DNA from: Cellulomonas pakistanensis
Lineage (GTDB): Bacteria; Actinomycetota; Actinomycetes; Actinomycetales; Cellulomonadaceae
Length of the DNA stretch: 64,000 nucleotides
Assembly (NCBI RefSeq): GCF_016862755.1
Contig: NZ_BONO01000001.1
Coordinates: forward strand, 186,001-250,000
Direction: 5' to 3'
Shown: positions 25,702 through 35,765 of the stretch, one piece after another
Layout: each line of letters starts with the position of its first letter
Numbering within the stretch: position 1 is the stretch's first letter
Notes under the pieces: model-generated
What the model was told of the DNA's origin: nothing
The model's database searches: none
What the model saw: only the letters and a program-made list of their open reading frames with translations
Made by a program: the position numbers and the translations under genes

Positions 25702-26154
25702 TCAGGGCCGCTTCGTCGCACCGGGCGCGGCCGTCCCGGGTCGGCGCGCGCCGGCTCCGAGCGGGACCGGTGCTGCCCGCCGGGTGAGCGCCAGCCGGTC
25801 GCGCAGCCGTGCGTTCTCCGCCTCCAGCCGCTCGACGCGAGCGGCGAGCGCGACGGCCCGGTGCTCGGCCCGGGCGAGCCGGGTCCGCAGCGCGGCGTCC
25901 CGGCGGTCGTCGGGCTCGGGCGGCACGGTGGCCTGCAGCGCGCGGATCCGCCCGGCGAACTCGCGGTGCTGCCGCAGGTAGGCGACCGAGCAGTGCGCCG
26001 CGATCGCGACCGACAGGAAGTCGAACGGCCCGCCCTCGGCCTCGGCCAGGCGCAGGGCGCGCTCGACGTTCTGCCGCACGACCTCGGCGCGGTGCCGCGC
26101 CTGCTCGATGACGTCGCCCTGCTGTGCCCACTCGTCCGACTGCACGGGGCCCAC
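25702..26154 (-). CDS. DUF6262-like coiled-coil protein
   Basis: 150-residue protein. An N-terminal helical part (EQARHRAEVVRQNVERALR, PFDFLSVAIAAHCSVAYLRQH) resembles DUF6262/TnpC-like accessory proteins encoded beside Tn554-type recombinases. It ends in a heptad-rich segment (VERLEAENARLRDRLAL) and a basic tail. No recombinase gene is visible nearby, so it would be an orphan. The GTG at 26154 follows GGAGGAG. It converges on the YdeI-like gene with a 10-nt gap. Confidence 0.55.
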   Translation of the reverse strand: MGPVQSDEWAQQGDVIEQARHRAEVVRQNVERALRLAEAEGGPFDFLSVAIAAHCSVAYLRQHREFAGRIRALQATVPPEPDDRRDAALRTRLARAEHRAVALAARVERLEAENARLRDRLALTRRAAPVPLGAGARRPGTAAPGATKRP

Positions 26155-26532
26155 CCTGCTCCTCCGCCGGGGGCCGCGGTCAACTGGGGGAGCGGTGCGA
26201 CCGGCCGGCGGCGCCTGTGGGTCGGGCCGGGTCGCCCTCGGATCCGCCGCGGGCTGTGACCATCGGCCCAGCCGGGGTGTGACGTGCGACCTCGGCCGGT
26301 CGGGACGGGCCGCTGGCTCTCGGCCGTCACGGATGAACGAGCTCGTGGGAAAACGATCACCGTGTCACCCGAACGGCCGCTATCCAGGCATTTCACCCGA
26401 GCCCTACGTTCCTCACAGATCACGCACAGGCTCTCGCGAGCGCCCGTCGAGGTCGCGGCGGAGCGCCTGCTCCCGTCGTCGTCATGCCCGGGGGAGGACG
26501 TGCCCCCGGGTGCCGTAGGGGGAGCTCGGCCC
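26155..26532 (+). other. 378-nt intergenic region before the LamG/RHS operon
   Basis: Divergent region between the DUF6262-like gene and the secreted-protein gene. An AT-richer stretch at about 26336-26425 is the likely promoter area. A perfect 8-bp hairpin with CCCGGGGG (26487-26494) and CCCCCGGG (26503-26510) arms lies just upstream of GGGGGAG and the GTG start, and could affect translation. An in-frame reading runs through most of the region but lacks a signal peptide and looks non-coding. Confidence 0.5.
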
Positions 26533-29400
26533 GTGCGTCGTCCTGTCACCACCGTCCTGTCCGTCGCCGTCACGACGGCCCTGCTCGCCTCCGCGGTCGG
26601 ACCCGCGTCGGCCAGTGACCCGGAGCCGGAGGCACCGGACGTGACATGTGCCGCCTCCGCCGCGGACAGCGCGGAGGCCAGCACGATCGCGACGGCGTGC
26701 GCACGGGACGTCGAGGTCGTCGGCGAGCGCACCCAGTGGAACACCGTCTACGCGCAGCCGGACGGCACGATGCGACTCGACGTCTCGGCGCTCGCGGTCC
26801 GCACGGACGTCACCGGCTCCTGGGGCGACATCGACACCACGGTCGTCGAGGGTGACTCCGGTCTGACCGTCGCAGCCCCGGTTCGCCCCATGGTCTTCAG
26901 CGACGGGACCGACGGCATGCCGCTCGCACGGATCGAGCGCGACGGCCACGAGCTGACGTTCGACGTCCCGTTCGACCTGCCGGCACCCGCCGCGGAGGGT
27001 GACCAGATCACGTACGACGAGGTGCTCCCCGGCGTCGACCTCGTCGTCACGGTGAACGACGACGCCACGGGGTTCTCGGAGGTCCTGCGGGTCGAGTCGC
27101 CCGAGGCGGCCGCCGACCCGCGCCTCGCGGCTCTCTCCTTCCCCGTGGAGACGACGGACGGGCTGACGCTCGAGGAGGAGGCGGGCGGGTTCGTCGCCCT
27201 GGACGACGCCGGTGAGCAGGTGTTCTCCAGCCCGACCCCGGCGATGTGGGACTCGCGCCGGGTGGCGCCGCTGCCCTCGTTCGCGGCCCGGGCGGCGCGC
27301 CTGCCAGGTGCGTCGGAGGCGTCGGTCGACGCCGTGGGCGGGGAGGTCGTGGACCTCGAGCGCTCCCCCTCGGCGCAGAGCCAGGTCAGCTACCTGCCGG
27401 TGTCCATGGGCGAGGACGGTGTGGCGATCACGCCGGACACCGGGATGATCGAGGACGACGCCACCGTGTGGCCGGTCTACATCGACCCCGCCATCAGCGG
27501 CTCGCTGAACGACTGGTCCGCCGTGCGCGACGTCTACGGGCAGTCGTACCGGTTCAACCCGGACGAGGGCGTGGGCCTCTGCGACCGCGGCACCACGACC
27601 ACGTGCAGCGCGACCTTCCGCAGCCGGCTCCTGTTCAAGTTCGGCGGGCTGTCCAGCATCGGCGCGATGGAGCCGGGGCACATCCTCGGCGCGACCTTCG
27701 CCGCCGTGGGCACGCACTCCTACGACTGCACCCCGCGTGAGGTCACGGCGTACCGCGTCGACAACTGGGACTCGTCGACTCCGTGGCCCGGTGGCGCGAA
27801 CTGGATCCCGCAGAGCACGCTCGTCGCGGCGACGAAGTCCACCTGCGCCGGCAGCCCGGTGCGCTGGCTCGAGTTCTCCGCGCACGAGGCCGGCCGGGCG
27901 GTGGCGTCCGCCAACTCCAGCCAGCTCACCATGGGCATCGCGGTGAACGAGGGCTCGATGGCGTGGTGGAAGCGGTTCCGGAACGACGCCGGCCTGTCGA
28001 TCTCGTACAACCGGCCGCCCGTCCTGCCTGTCGACGTGAAGATCACGAGCGACCCGCCGTCGAAGTGCGTCATGGGTGCCGGCCGGCCCTATCTCCGCTC
28101 GGACGAGCCGGTGCTGCACGCGGTCCTGAGCGACCCGGACGGGCAGGCGGTCCAGGCGAACGTCGACGTGTACGCGGCCGGTACCAGCAACCCGATCCTG
28201 TGGCACGCCCGTCCGGCGGCCCAGGCGTCGGGCGTCGCCCAGACGATCCGCCTCGGTGGGATGAAGGGCGCGAACGGGAAGACCTTCCGGGTCCAGATCA
28301 ACGGCGTCGACCCGAACGTGACGGGCGGCCCGGCGGTCGCCTGCGAGATGACGATCGACACCCAGGCCCCGGGCGCGCCGACCGTGGCGCCCGTGGCGGT
28401 CGGCAGCCAGCCGGTCTACGCGGCGGACACTCCGGCCGGCGGCATCGGCAAGACGGGGTCGTTCCGGTTGGGACCGGGGACTGCGACCGACATCCTGTCG
28501 TACAAGTACTCGCTCAACAGCTCGGCGCTGGACAAGACGGCGAGCGGAGCGACCCCGACGATCGCGCTCACGCCGACCTCGACCGGGTCGCAGGTCCTGT
28601 ACGTCCAGTCGGTGGACCGCGCCGGGTGGACCAGCCCGACGCAGACCTTCCGGTTCTCGGTGGCGTACCCGACGCAGACGATCTGGACCCTGGACGAGAC
28701 GACGGGCACGACGGCGGCCAGCTCGGACGACGCGGGGACGTCGTACCCGCTGACGCTCGGCGGTGCGATCACGCGGGTCGACGGGCCGATGGCGGAGACC
28801 GGGTGGAGCGCCGCGGACCGTGCGCTCGTGCTCGGTGCTCCGGGCGCGACGGTGACCAGCGCGCGGGCCCCCGTGGTGACGAACGACAGCTTCGGGGTCC
28901 AGGCGATCGTCCGGACCGACGTGGTCGACGGATCCGCCACGGTGCTGAGCCAGGACGGGACGGCGACCGCGGGCTTCGACCTGGGCCTCCGTCCCTGCGC
29001 CGACGGGGTGGGCAGCTGCTGGGCGTTCGAGGTCGCGCAGTCGGACAGTGCCACCGCCGGGGTCACGCGGGCGCTGACGGCCACCAAGGTGCAGAGCGGC
29101 GTCTGGACGCTGGTCGGGGGCGCTCTCAAGGCGCCGCAGGGCACCACGCCCGGATCGGTCTCCGTGTGGTCCTGCACCCTCGGCACCCCGTCGAGCGACG
29201 TGGTCGAGATCCCGCGAACGCAGTCGTGGGCCGCGGCCGGCACGTTCCGCGTCGGAGCGACGAAGACCGCCGGTAGCGCGGGCTGGACCGGCGCGGTGAG
29301 CGAGGTCCGCACCCGGACCGGGGTCTTCGACACGGAGAGCATGCGGCGCCTGTGCGAGCCCGCGGCCCAGCTCGCGGTGCCGACCGCGACCACCTACTGA
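26533..29400 (+). CDS. Secreted LamG/DNRLRE-type protein upstream of RHS gene
   Basis: 955-residue exported protein. Signal peptide VRRPVTTVLSVAVTTALLASAVGPASAS is cut after about residue 26 (visible as VTTVLSVAVTTALLASAVGP). The N-terminal third resembles the beta-rich DNRLRE-type domain found ahead of actinobacterial RHS proteins, with WPVYIDPAI and repeated Trp/Tyr strands. The middle has Ig-like segments (PGAPTVAPVAV, TFRFSVAYP) and the end a LamG/concanavalin-like domain (SFGVQAIVRTD, GWTGAVSEVRTRTG). It is 32 nt from the RHS gene and is probably expressed with it, perhaps as a surface carrier or adhesin. Confidence 0.8.
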   Translation: MRRPVTTVLSVAVTTALLASAVGPASASDPEPEAPDVTCAASAADSAEASTIATACARDVEVVGERTQWNTVYAQPDGTMRLDVSALAVRTDVTGSWGDIDTTVVEGDSGLTVAAPVRPMVFSDGTDGMPLARIERDGHELTFDVPFDLPAPAAEGDQITYDEVLPGVDLVVTVNDDATGFSEVLRVESPEAAADPRLAALSFPVETTDGLTLEEEAGGFVALDDAGEQVFSSPTPAMWDSRRVAPLPSFAARAARLPGASEASVDAVGGEVVDLERSPSAQSQVSYLPVSMGEDGVAITPDTGMIEDDATVWPVYIDPAISGSLNDWSAVRDVYGQSYRFNPDEGVGLCDRGTTTTCSATFRSRLLFKFGGLSSIGAMEPGHILGATFAAVGTHSYDCTPREVTAYRVDNWDSSTPWPGGANWIPQSTLVAATKSTCAGSPVRWLEFSAHEAGRAVASANSSQLTMGIAVNEGSMAWWKRFRNDAGLSISYNRPPVLPVDVKITSDPPSKCVMGAGRPYLRSDEPVLHAVLSDPDGQAVQANVDVYAAGTSNPILWHARPAAQASGVAQTIRLGGMKGANGKTFRVQINGVDPNVTGGPAVACEMTIDTQAPGAPTVAPVAVGSQPVYAADTPAGGIGKTGSFRLGPGTATDILSYKYSLNSSALDKTASGATPTIALTPTSTGSQVLYVQSVDRAGWTSPTQTFRFSVAYPTQTIWTLDETTGTTAASSDDAGTSYPLTLGGAITRVDGPMAETGWSAADRALVLGAPGATVTSARAPVVTNDSFGVQAIVRTDVVDGSATVLSQDGTATAGFDLGLRPCADGVGSCWAFEVAQSDSATAGVTRALTATKVQSGVWTLVGGALKAPQGTTPGSVSVWSCTLGTPSSDVVEIPRTQSWAAAGTFRVGATKTAGSAGWTGAVSEVRTRTGVFDTESMRRLCEPAAQLAVPTATTY

Positions 29401-29432
29401 CCACCCGACGGCACGGAGCAGGGGAGCACGCG

Positions 29433-32400
29433 ATGCAGGAGTGGGGTCGGGTCCGGCGCGTCGTCGCGTCGACGGTGACGGCGGCACTGGTCGGGACACT
29501 CGTCCTGGTCGCGCCCGGCGTGGCGCAGGCGGCGCGGAGCGACCGGCTGATGTCGGACGCCGAACGACGGGCGCACGGTGCGGAGGTCGCAGGCGAGCGC
29601 GAGGAGACCGACCCGCTCCCGTCGCGAGACGGCACGATCCCGGTCGACCCGTTGCCGGAGATGCCGGGTGCCGAGGCCGACCCGGCCGCCTGGCCGGAGG
29701 CCGCCGCGACGACGCTCGATGCCGGAGCCACCGAGGCGGCGGGCGAGGTGGTCAGCCTGGCCTGGGCCGACCCTGCCGCCGTCGGGGCCACGGAGACCGC
29801 CGCGCCCGCGCCGACGGAGACCGCCGACCCGGCTCCCGCCGAGGTCAGCGTCGAGGTGCTGGACCGCGCGGACGCGGAGGACGCGGGCGTCGAGGGCGTC
29901 CTGCTCTCCGTCGAGAGCGGCGCCGAGGCGGCCGACGCCCCCGTCGACGTGACCGTCGACTACACCGAGTTCGCCGGCGCGTTCGGTGGCGACTGGGCGT
30001 CCCGCCTGCAGCTCGTCGCCCTGCCGGAGTGCGCGCTGACCGACCCCGAGGCGGAGGAGTGCCGCACCCGCACCCCCGTGGAGTCGAGCAACGACCCGGA
30101 GGCCGGCACCGTCACCGCGACCGTCGCCCCCGCGTCGGCCCGCGTCATGGCCCTGGCGGCGACGACGTCCGGCTCCACCGGCAACTGGTCCGCGACCCCG
30201 CTGTCGCCGTCGGCGTCGTGGCAGGTCTCGGGGCAGACCGGTGACTTCAGCTGGTCCTACCCGATGCGCGTCCCGCCGGTCTCGGGCGGCCCGCAGCCGG
30301 ACCTGGCCTTCTCCTACTCCTCCGGCTCGCTGGACGGTCGGGTGGCGTCGACCAACAACCAGACCTCCTGGGTCGGCGACGGCTGGAACCTCGACTCGGG
30401 CTACGTCGAGCGCAAGTACCAGTCGTGCTTCGACGACATGGGCGCGAACGCCAACAACGCCGGGCACCGGACGGGCGACCAGTGCTGGTTCGGCGACAAC
30501 GCCACGCTGGTGTTCGGCGGCTCCAGCACCGAGCTCGTCAAGGACGCCACCACCGGCGCCTGGCGGCCGAAGGCGGACGACGGCTCGCGCGTCGAGCGTC
30601 TGACCGGCGGCTGGAACGACGACAACGACGGGGAGTACTGGCGCCTCACGACCACCGACGGCACGCAGTACTACTTCGGTCGCGGCAAGCGGTCGGCGGC
30701 GGACGCGCTCCAGCTCAACTCCACCTGGTCCGTGCCCGTGTACGGCAACCACCCGGGCGACCCGTGCTACGCCCCCACCTTCGCGGGGTCCTCCTGCACC
30801 CAGGCCTGGCGCTGGAACCTCGAGTACGTCGTCGACCCGTCGGGCAACACGCTGACGTACGTCTACGAGAAGGAGACGAACAACTACGGGCGGAACAACA
30901 ACGAGGCGGTGTCGTCCTACGTCCGCGGCGGCTTCCTGACCCGGATCGAGTACGGCCAGCGCGCCGGCGCCGAGTCGGCGTCGCCCGCCCCGGCGCGGGT
31001 CGACTTCACGGTCGCCGAGCGGTGCCTGCCGTCCGGGTCGATCACCTGCGACCCGGCGCAGCTCACCGAGGAGAACGCGAAGTCGTGGCCCGACGTGCCG
31101 GCCGACCTCATCTGCTCGTCCGGGTCCAGCTGCGCGGAGCAGACGTCGCCGTCCTTCTTCACCCGCAAGCGCCTGGTCTCCGTGAAGACGCGCGTGCTGG
31201 ACGGGTCGTCCTACCGGGACGTCGACGCCTGGAACCTCCGGCACACGTTCCCGGACACCGGCGACCGCACCAACGCCGCGCTCTGGCTCGACGGCATCAC
31301 CCACCAGGGCCTGGCCGGGTCGACGATCACCCTGCCCGAGGTCACGTTCCGCGGCGCCCAGATGGCCAACCGGGTCGACGCCACCGGCGACGCGGGCCCG
31401 CCCATGAACCGGTACCGGGTCACCGCCATCGGCTCCGAGTCGGGCGGCACCGTCACGATCAACTACTCCGCGCCCGACTGCGCGCCGGGCAACGTGCCCG
31501 GCGCCGCGGACAGCAACACCCGGCGCTGCTTCCCCGTGACCTGGCAGCCCGAGGGCACCGGCCCGGAGATCCAGGAGTACTTCCACAAGTACGTCGTCGA
31601 CACCGTCGTCGAGAACCCGAACGACGAGGTCAGCCCCGCGGTCGAGACCGCGTACCGGTACGTCGGCGACCCGGCGTGGCACTACGACGACAACCCGCTC
31701 GCGCCGCCCGCGCACCGCACGTGGAGCGAGTGGCGCGGCTACGGCACCGTCGACGTCCTGACGGGCTCGCCGCTCGAGCAGCGCTCCCACGAGCGCACCC
31801 GGTACTTCCGGGGCATGGACGGTGACCGGCTGGCCGGCGGCGGGACCCGGCAGGTCGCGGTCGACGGCATCCCGGACCAGGAGCGGCTGAACGGTTTCGT
31901 CCGCGAGGAGATCACCTACGACGGCGTGGACGGCCCCGAGGTCGGCGGGTCGATCACGACGCCGTGGGTGTCCGGTCCGACCGCGGTCGGCGCCGACGGC
32001 GCCCGCGCGACGTTCCTCGAGCCCGCATCGGTCGAGGAGCGCACCGCCGCCCCCGCGCTCCCGGGCGGCGTGCGGACCACGAGGACCGTCACGTCCTACG
32101 ACGGCACGTACGGGATGGTCACGCAGGTCGACGACCAGGGCGACGTGTCGACCGCCGCCGACGACCGCTGCACCCGCGTCGAGTACGCCCGCAACACGGC
32201 GGCCCACGTGGTCGCCACGGTGCGCCGCAGCGAGACCGTCTCCGTGGCGTGCGCGGCCACGCCCACCCGCCCCGGCCAGGTCGTCGCCGACGAGCGCACC
32301 CTCTACGACGGCGGCGCGTTCGGCGCGGCACCGACCCGCGGGCTGCCGTCGGCCACCCAGGTCCTCTCGGCCTACTCCGGCACGACGCCCACGTACGCCA

Positions 32401-35400
32401 CGACGTCCACCACCACGTACGACGCGCTGGGCCGCCCGACGGTCGCCACGGACGCGATGGGTCGCGCCTCGACGACCGCCTACACCGGCACGGCCGGCAT
32501 GGTCACGGGGACCACCGTCACCGCGCCCGACCCGGACGGTGCCGGCGCGCTGACCGCAGCCGTGACCAAGGTCGACCTCGACCCGGCCTGGGGCTCGACC
32601 GTCAAGGTCACCGACCCCAACGGCAAGGTCACGTCGGCGACCTTCGACGCGCTGGGCCGGACCACGGCCGTCTGGCACCCCGGGCGCGCGCAGGGCAGCA
32701 AGAGCGCCCACGTGACCTACGGGTACACGATCTCGAAGACCGCCCCGAACACGGTCACGACCTCCACGCTCACCGCCGGCGAGACGTACCTGACGAGCGT
32801 CGAGCTCTACGACGGGATGCTGCGGCCCCGCCAGACGCAGTCGCCGTCGGCGGCGCGGGACACGCCCGGCCGCCTCGTGACGGACACCTACTACGACAGC
32901 CGCGGCAACACGGCCAAGACGCACGGCGCCTGGTTCACGAACGGCGCGCCCGCCACCACCCTCGTCGTCTCCTCGACCGCGGTGCCGCAGCGCACGCGCT
33001 TCGTCTACGACGGCGCCGGCCGGGAGACCGTCCAGATCACGGACGTGGGCGAGAAGGAGGTCTGGCGCACCACCACCAGCTACGGAGGCGACCGCGTCAG
33101 CGTCGACCCGCCGGCCGGGGGCACGCCGCAGACCACGATCACCGACGCGCGCGGCCAGACGACCGAGCTGCGCCAGTACCTCGGAGCGACGCCCTCGGGC
33201 ACGTACCGGTCGTCGACGTACGGCTACGACAAGGCCGGCAACCTGACGTCGGTCAAGGACGCCACCGGGAACACCTGGACGTACGCGTACGACCTGCGCG
33301 GCCGGCAGACCTCGGCGACCGACCCCGACAAGGGCGCGACGACGACCACGTACGACGACGCGGGCCTCATGCAGACCAGCAAGGACGCGCGCGGCACCAC
33401 GCTGTACTACGTCCGCGACCAGCTCGGCCGGCAGACCGAGCTCCGCGAGACCAGCGCGACCGGCGCCCTGCGGGCCAAGTGGTCCTACGACACCCTGCAG
33501 AAGGGGCAGCTCACGTCGTCGACGCGGTACAGCGGCACCGCCGCGTACGTCACCGCGGTGACCGGCTACGACGACGCCTCCCGGCCGCTCGGCGCCTCCG
33601 TGACCCTGCCGAGCACCGAGGGAGCGCTGGCCGGCACGTACACGACCAGCTACACCTACACGGCCGACGGCCAGGTGCAGACGGTGAAGCTGCCCGCCGG
33701 CGGAGGCCTGAACGCGGAGACGGTCACCACCCGGTACGACGCCCTCTCGCAGCCCGAGTGGATGTCCGGCGGGCTCGGCTGGGGCGTGTACGTCGCGGGC
33801 TCGCTCTACGACGTGTACGGCGAGCCGCTGCGCTACGACCTCGGCAACACCTACTCGTTCAAGGTCAACTACGCCTACGAGGAGGGCACGCGCCGGCTGC
33901 AGAAGACCTGGGTCGAGCGCGAGGGCGTCGCCGGTCTGGACATGGACCTGACGTACGCGTACGACCAGATGGGCAACCCGACGTCGGTCGTGGACCGGCC
34001 GACGGGCAAGGCGGTCGACGCGCAGTGCTTCGCGTACGACGGTCTGCGCCAGCTGACGTCCGCGTGGACGCCGGCCGACGCGAACTGCGGCTCGACCCGC
34101 TCAGTCGCGACGCTCGGCGGCCCCGCCCCGTACTGGATCGACTACACGCTCGACGCCGCGGGCAACCGCACGAGCGAGGTCGTGCACACCGCCGGTGGCG
34201 ACACGACGCGCACGTACGCGTACCCCGCGGCCGGTGCGGCCCGTCCGCACGCCGTCACGGCGGTCACCCAGGCCGGCGCGGGCGGTGCGGCCACCAGCTC
34301 CTACGCCTACGACGCCGCGGGCAACACCACGACCCGCAACGTCGCCGGCGCGGCCGGGCAGACCCTCAAGTGGGACGCCGAGGGCCGGCTCGAGTCGATC
34401 ACGCAGGGCACGACCACCGTCATGCAGGCGCTCTACACCGCCGACGGCGACCGGCTCATCCGCCGCCAGGGCGGCGTGACGACCGTCTACCTGCCCGGCG
34501 GCCAGGAGCTCAGCCTCACCACCGCGACCAAGGTCGTGAAGGGCACGCGCTACTACTCGTTCGACGGGCAGAACATCGCCATGCGGACGGGGATGTCGGG
34601 GTCCACCGTCAGCTCCCTCGTGGCGGACCCGCACCAGACGGCGACCATCTCGATCGCCAACACCACCAAGGCCGTGACCCAGCGGCGGACCGACCCCTAC
34701 GGCAACGCCCGCGGGACCGCCACGGGGACCTGGCCGGGGGACCGCGGCTTCCTGAACAAGGTGCAGGACTCCAGCGGACTCACGCAGGTCGGGGCGCGGT
34801 ACTACGACGCGAAGATCGGCCGGTTCATCTCGGTCGACCCGGTGTTCGACATGGCGAGCCCGCAGCAGTGGGGGGCGTACTCGTACGCCGACAACAACCC
34901 GGTGTCCTTCTCCGACCCGACGGGTCTGCTGTCCCTCGGGAAGATGTGGAGCTCGGCCAAGAAGAAGGCCAGCTCCGCGTGGAAGTCGACGACGCGGTTC
35001 GTGAAGAAGTACCAGGCGGAGATCGTCGGCGGTGTCACGGGTGCCGTAGTGACGGGTGGGTGCCTCTTCGTCACCGCCGGTGCGGGAAGCGTCGGCTGTG
35101 CGGCCCTCGGTGGCGCGGCAGCGGGCGCTGCGACGAACCTCTGGAGATCGAAGGTCCAGAAGACCCAAGCCTTCTCGTGGGCGTCGCTCGCACGTGACAC
35201 CGGGATGGGTGCTCTCGCCGGGGCGGCTGGCGGAGTCCTCGGAAAGGTCGCGGCTGCTGCGGCACCTGCGATCAGGCAGGGGGTGGCGGCAGCGGCGGCC
35301 CGCGCGTCAGGGGCCGTGACGTCGGGTGCACGCGCTGCAGTCGCGACGGTACGGAGCAGGGTCTCGACAGCGGTTGCTGGAGGGTCGGATCGGGGTTCGA

Positions 35401-35765
35401 TCAATCTCTTTGCCTCGGCTGGCAGGAGTTCGACCGCGGGAGACGTGGCAGCGGCGTCTGGCGACGACTGGGCCAACGTCAGTGGAATCCTGCGGGACGC
35501 CGCGCGGGGGAAGGGAAACTTCGGCGTCGGACGGGGAACCGCTGCAGAAGCGCGAGACGCTGGCCAGGCTTGGGTCGGCGACGGAGCACGCCTCGCTAGC
35601 GACGGAAAGACCTGGTTGAGCCAAGACGGTCTACGACAGTGGAGACCGCCGTCGTTCAAGCCGAACTGGGGAGGCGGGACCTGGCAGTCGAACTTCGAGT
35701 CTCGGTGGGTTCCGCGCGGCCAGTGGCAGACGAATGGCCACCTCGATATCATCGACATGCCATGA
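29433..35765 (+). CDS. RHS-repeat polymorphic toxin, secreted
   Basis: 2110-residue RHS/YD-repeat protein. Signal peptide (VVASTVTAALVGTLVLVAPG, residues 9-33) is followed by a beta-rich region and many YD repeats (such as YGYDKAGNLTSVKDATG and TTYDDAGL). The conserved core boundary GRFISVDPVFDMASPQQWG is at about 1794, ending in SFSDPTGLLSLG. The hypervariable tip comprises hydrophobic helices (about 1860-1905) and a C-terminal domain from about 2010 with ARGKGNFGVGRGTAAEA, ASDGKTWLSQDGLRQWRPP and WQTNGHLDI. The last resembles, as I recall it, tips of LXG toxins such as YobL, reported as RNases. The stop overlaps the immunity gene (ATGA). Confidence 0.92.
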   Translation: MQEWGRVRRVVASTVTAALVGTLVLVAPGVAQAARSDRLMSDAERRAHGAEVAGEREETDPLPSRDGTIPVDPLPEMPGAEADPAAWPEAAATTLDAGATEAAGEVVSLAWADPAAVGATETAAPAPTETADPAPAEVSVEVLDRADAEDAGVEGVLLSVESGAEAADAPVDVTVDYTEFAGAFGGDWASRLQLVALPECALTDPEAEECRTRTPVESSNDPEAGTVTATVAPASARVMALAATTSGSTGNWSATPLSPSASWQVSGQTGDFSWSYPMRVPPVSGGPQPDLAFSYSSGSLDGRVASTNNQTSWVGDGWNLDSGYVERKYQSCFDDMGANANNAGHRTGDQCWFGDNATLVFGGSSTELVKDATTGAWRPKADDGSRVERLTGGWNDDNDGEYWRLTTTDGTQYYFGRGKRSAADALQLNSTWSVPVYGNHPGDPCYAPTFAGSSCTQAWRWNLEYVVDPSGNTLTYVYEKETNNYGRNNNEAVSSYVRGGFLTRIEYGQRAGAESASPAPARVDFTVAERCLPSGSITCDPAQLTEENAKSWPDVPADLICSSGSSCAEQTSPSFFTRKRLVSVKTRVLDGSSYRDVDAWNLRHTFPDTGDRTNAALWLDGITHQGLAGSTITLPEVTFRGAQMANRVDATGDAGPPMNRYRVTAIGSESGGTVTINYSAPDCAPGNVPGAADSNTRRCFPVTWQPEGTGPEIQEYFHKYVVDTVVENPNDEVSPAVETAYRYVGDPAWHYDDNPLAPPAHRTWSEWRGYGTVDVLTGSPLEQRSHERTRYFRGMDGDRLAGGGTRQVAVDGIPDQERLNGFVREEITYDGVDGPEVGGSITTPWVSGPTAVGADGARATFLEPASVEERTAAPALPGGVRTTRTVTSYDGTYGMVTQVDDQGDVSTAADDRCTRVEYARNTAAHVVATVRRSETVSVACAATPTRPGQVVADERTLYDGGAFGAAPTRGLPSATQVLSAYSGTTPTYATTSTTTYDALGRPTVATDAMGRASTTAYTGTAGMVTGTTVTAPDPDGAGALTAAVTKVDLDPAWGSTVKVTDPNGKVTSATFDALGRTTAVWHPGRAQGSKSAHVTYGYTISKTAPNTVTTSTLTAGETYLTSVELYDGMLRPRQTQSPSAARDTPGRLVTDTYYDSRGNTAKTHGAWFTNGAPATTLVVSSTAVPQRTRFVYDGAGRETVQITDVGEKEVWRTTTSYGGDRVSVDPPAGGTPQTTITDARGQTTELRQYLGATPSGTYRSSTYGYDKAGNLTSVKDATGNTWTYAYDLRGRQTSATDPDKGATTTTYDDAGLMQTSKDARGTTLYYVRDQLGRQTELRETSATGALRAKWSYDTLQKGQLTSSTRYSGTAAYVTAVTGYDDASRPLGASVTLPSTEGALAGTYTTSYTYTADGQVQTVKLPAGGGLNAETVTTRYDALSQPEWMSGGLGWGVYVAGSLYDVYGEPLRYDLGNTYSFKVNYAYEEGTRRLQKTWVEREGVAGLDMDLTYAYDQMGNPTSVVDRPTGKAVDAQCFAYDGLRQLTSAWTPADANCGSTRSVATLGGPAPYWIDYTLDAAGNRTSEVVHTAGGDTTRTYAYPAAGAARPHAVTAVTQAGAGGAATSSYAYDAAGNTTTRNVAGAAGQTLKWDAEGRLESITQGTTTVMQALYTADGDRLIRRQGGVTTVYLPGGQELSLTTATKVVKGTRYYSFDGQNIAMRTGMSGSTVSSLVADPHQTATISIANTTKAVTQRRTDPYGNARGTATGTWPGDRGFLNKVQDSSGLTQVGARYYDAKIGRFISVDPVFDMASPQQWGAYSYADNNPVSFSDPTGLLSLGKMWSSAKKKASSAWKSTTRFVKKYQAEIVGGVTGAVVTGGCLFVTAGAGSVGCAALGGAAAGAATNLWRSKVQKTQAFSWASLARDTGMGALAGAAGGVLGKVAAAAAPAIRQGVAAAAARASGAVTSGARAAVATVRSRVSTAVAGGSDRGSINLFASAGRSSTAGDVAAASGDDWANVSGILRDAARGKGNFGVGRGTAAEARDAGQAWVGDGARLASDGKTWLSQDGLRQWRPPSFKPNWGGGTWQSNFESRWVPRGQWQTNGHLDIIDMP

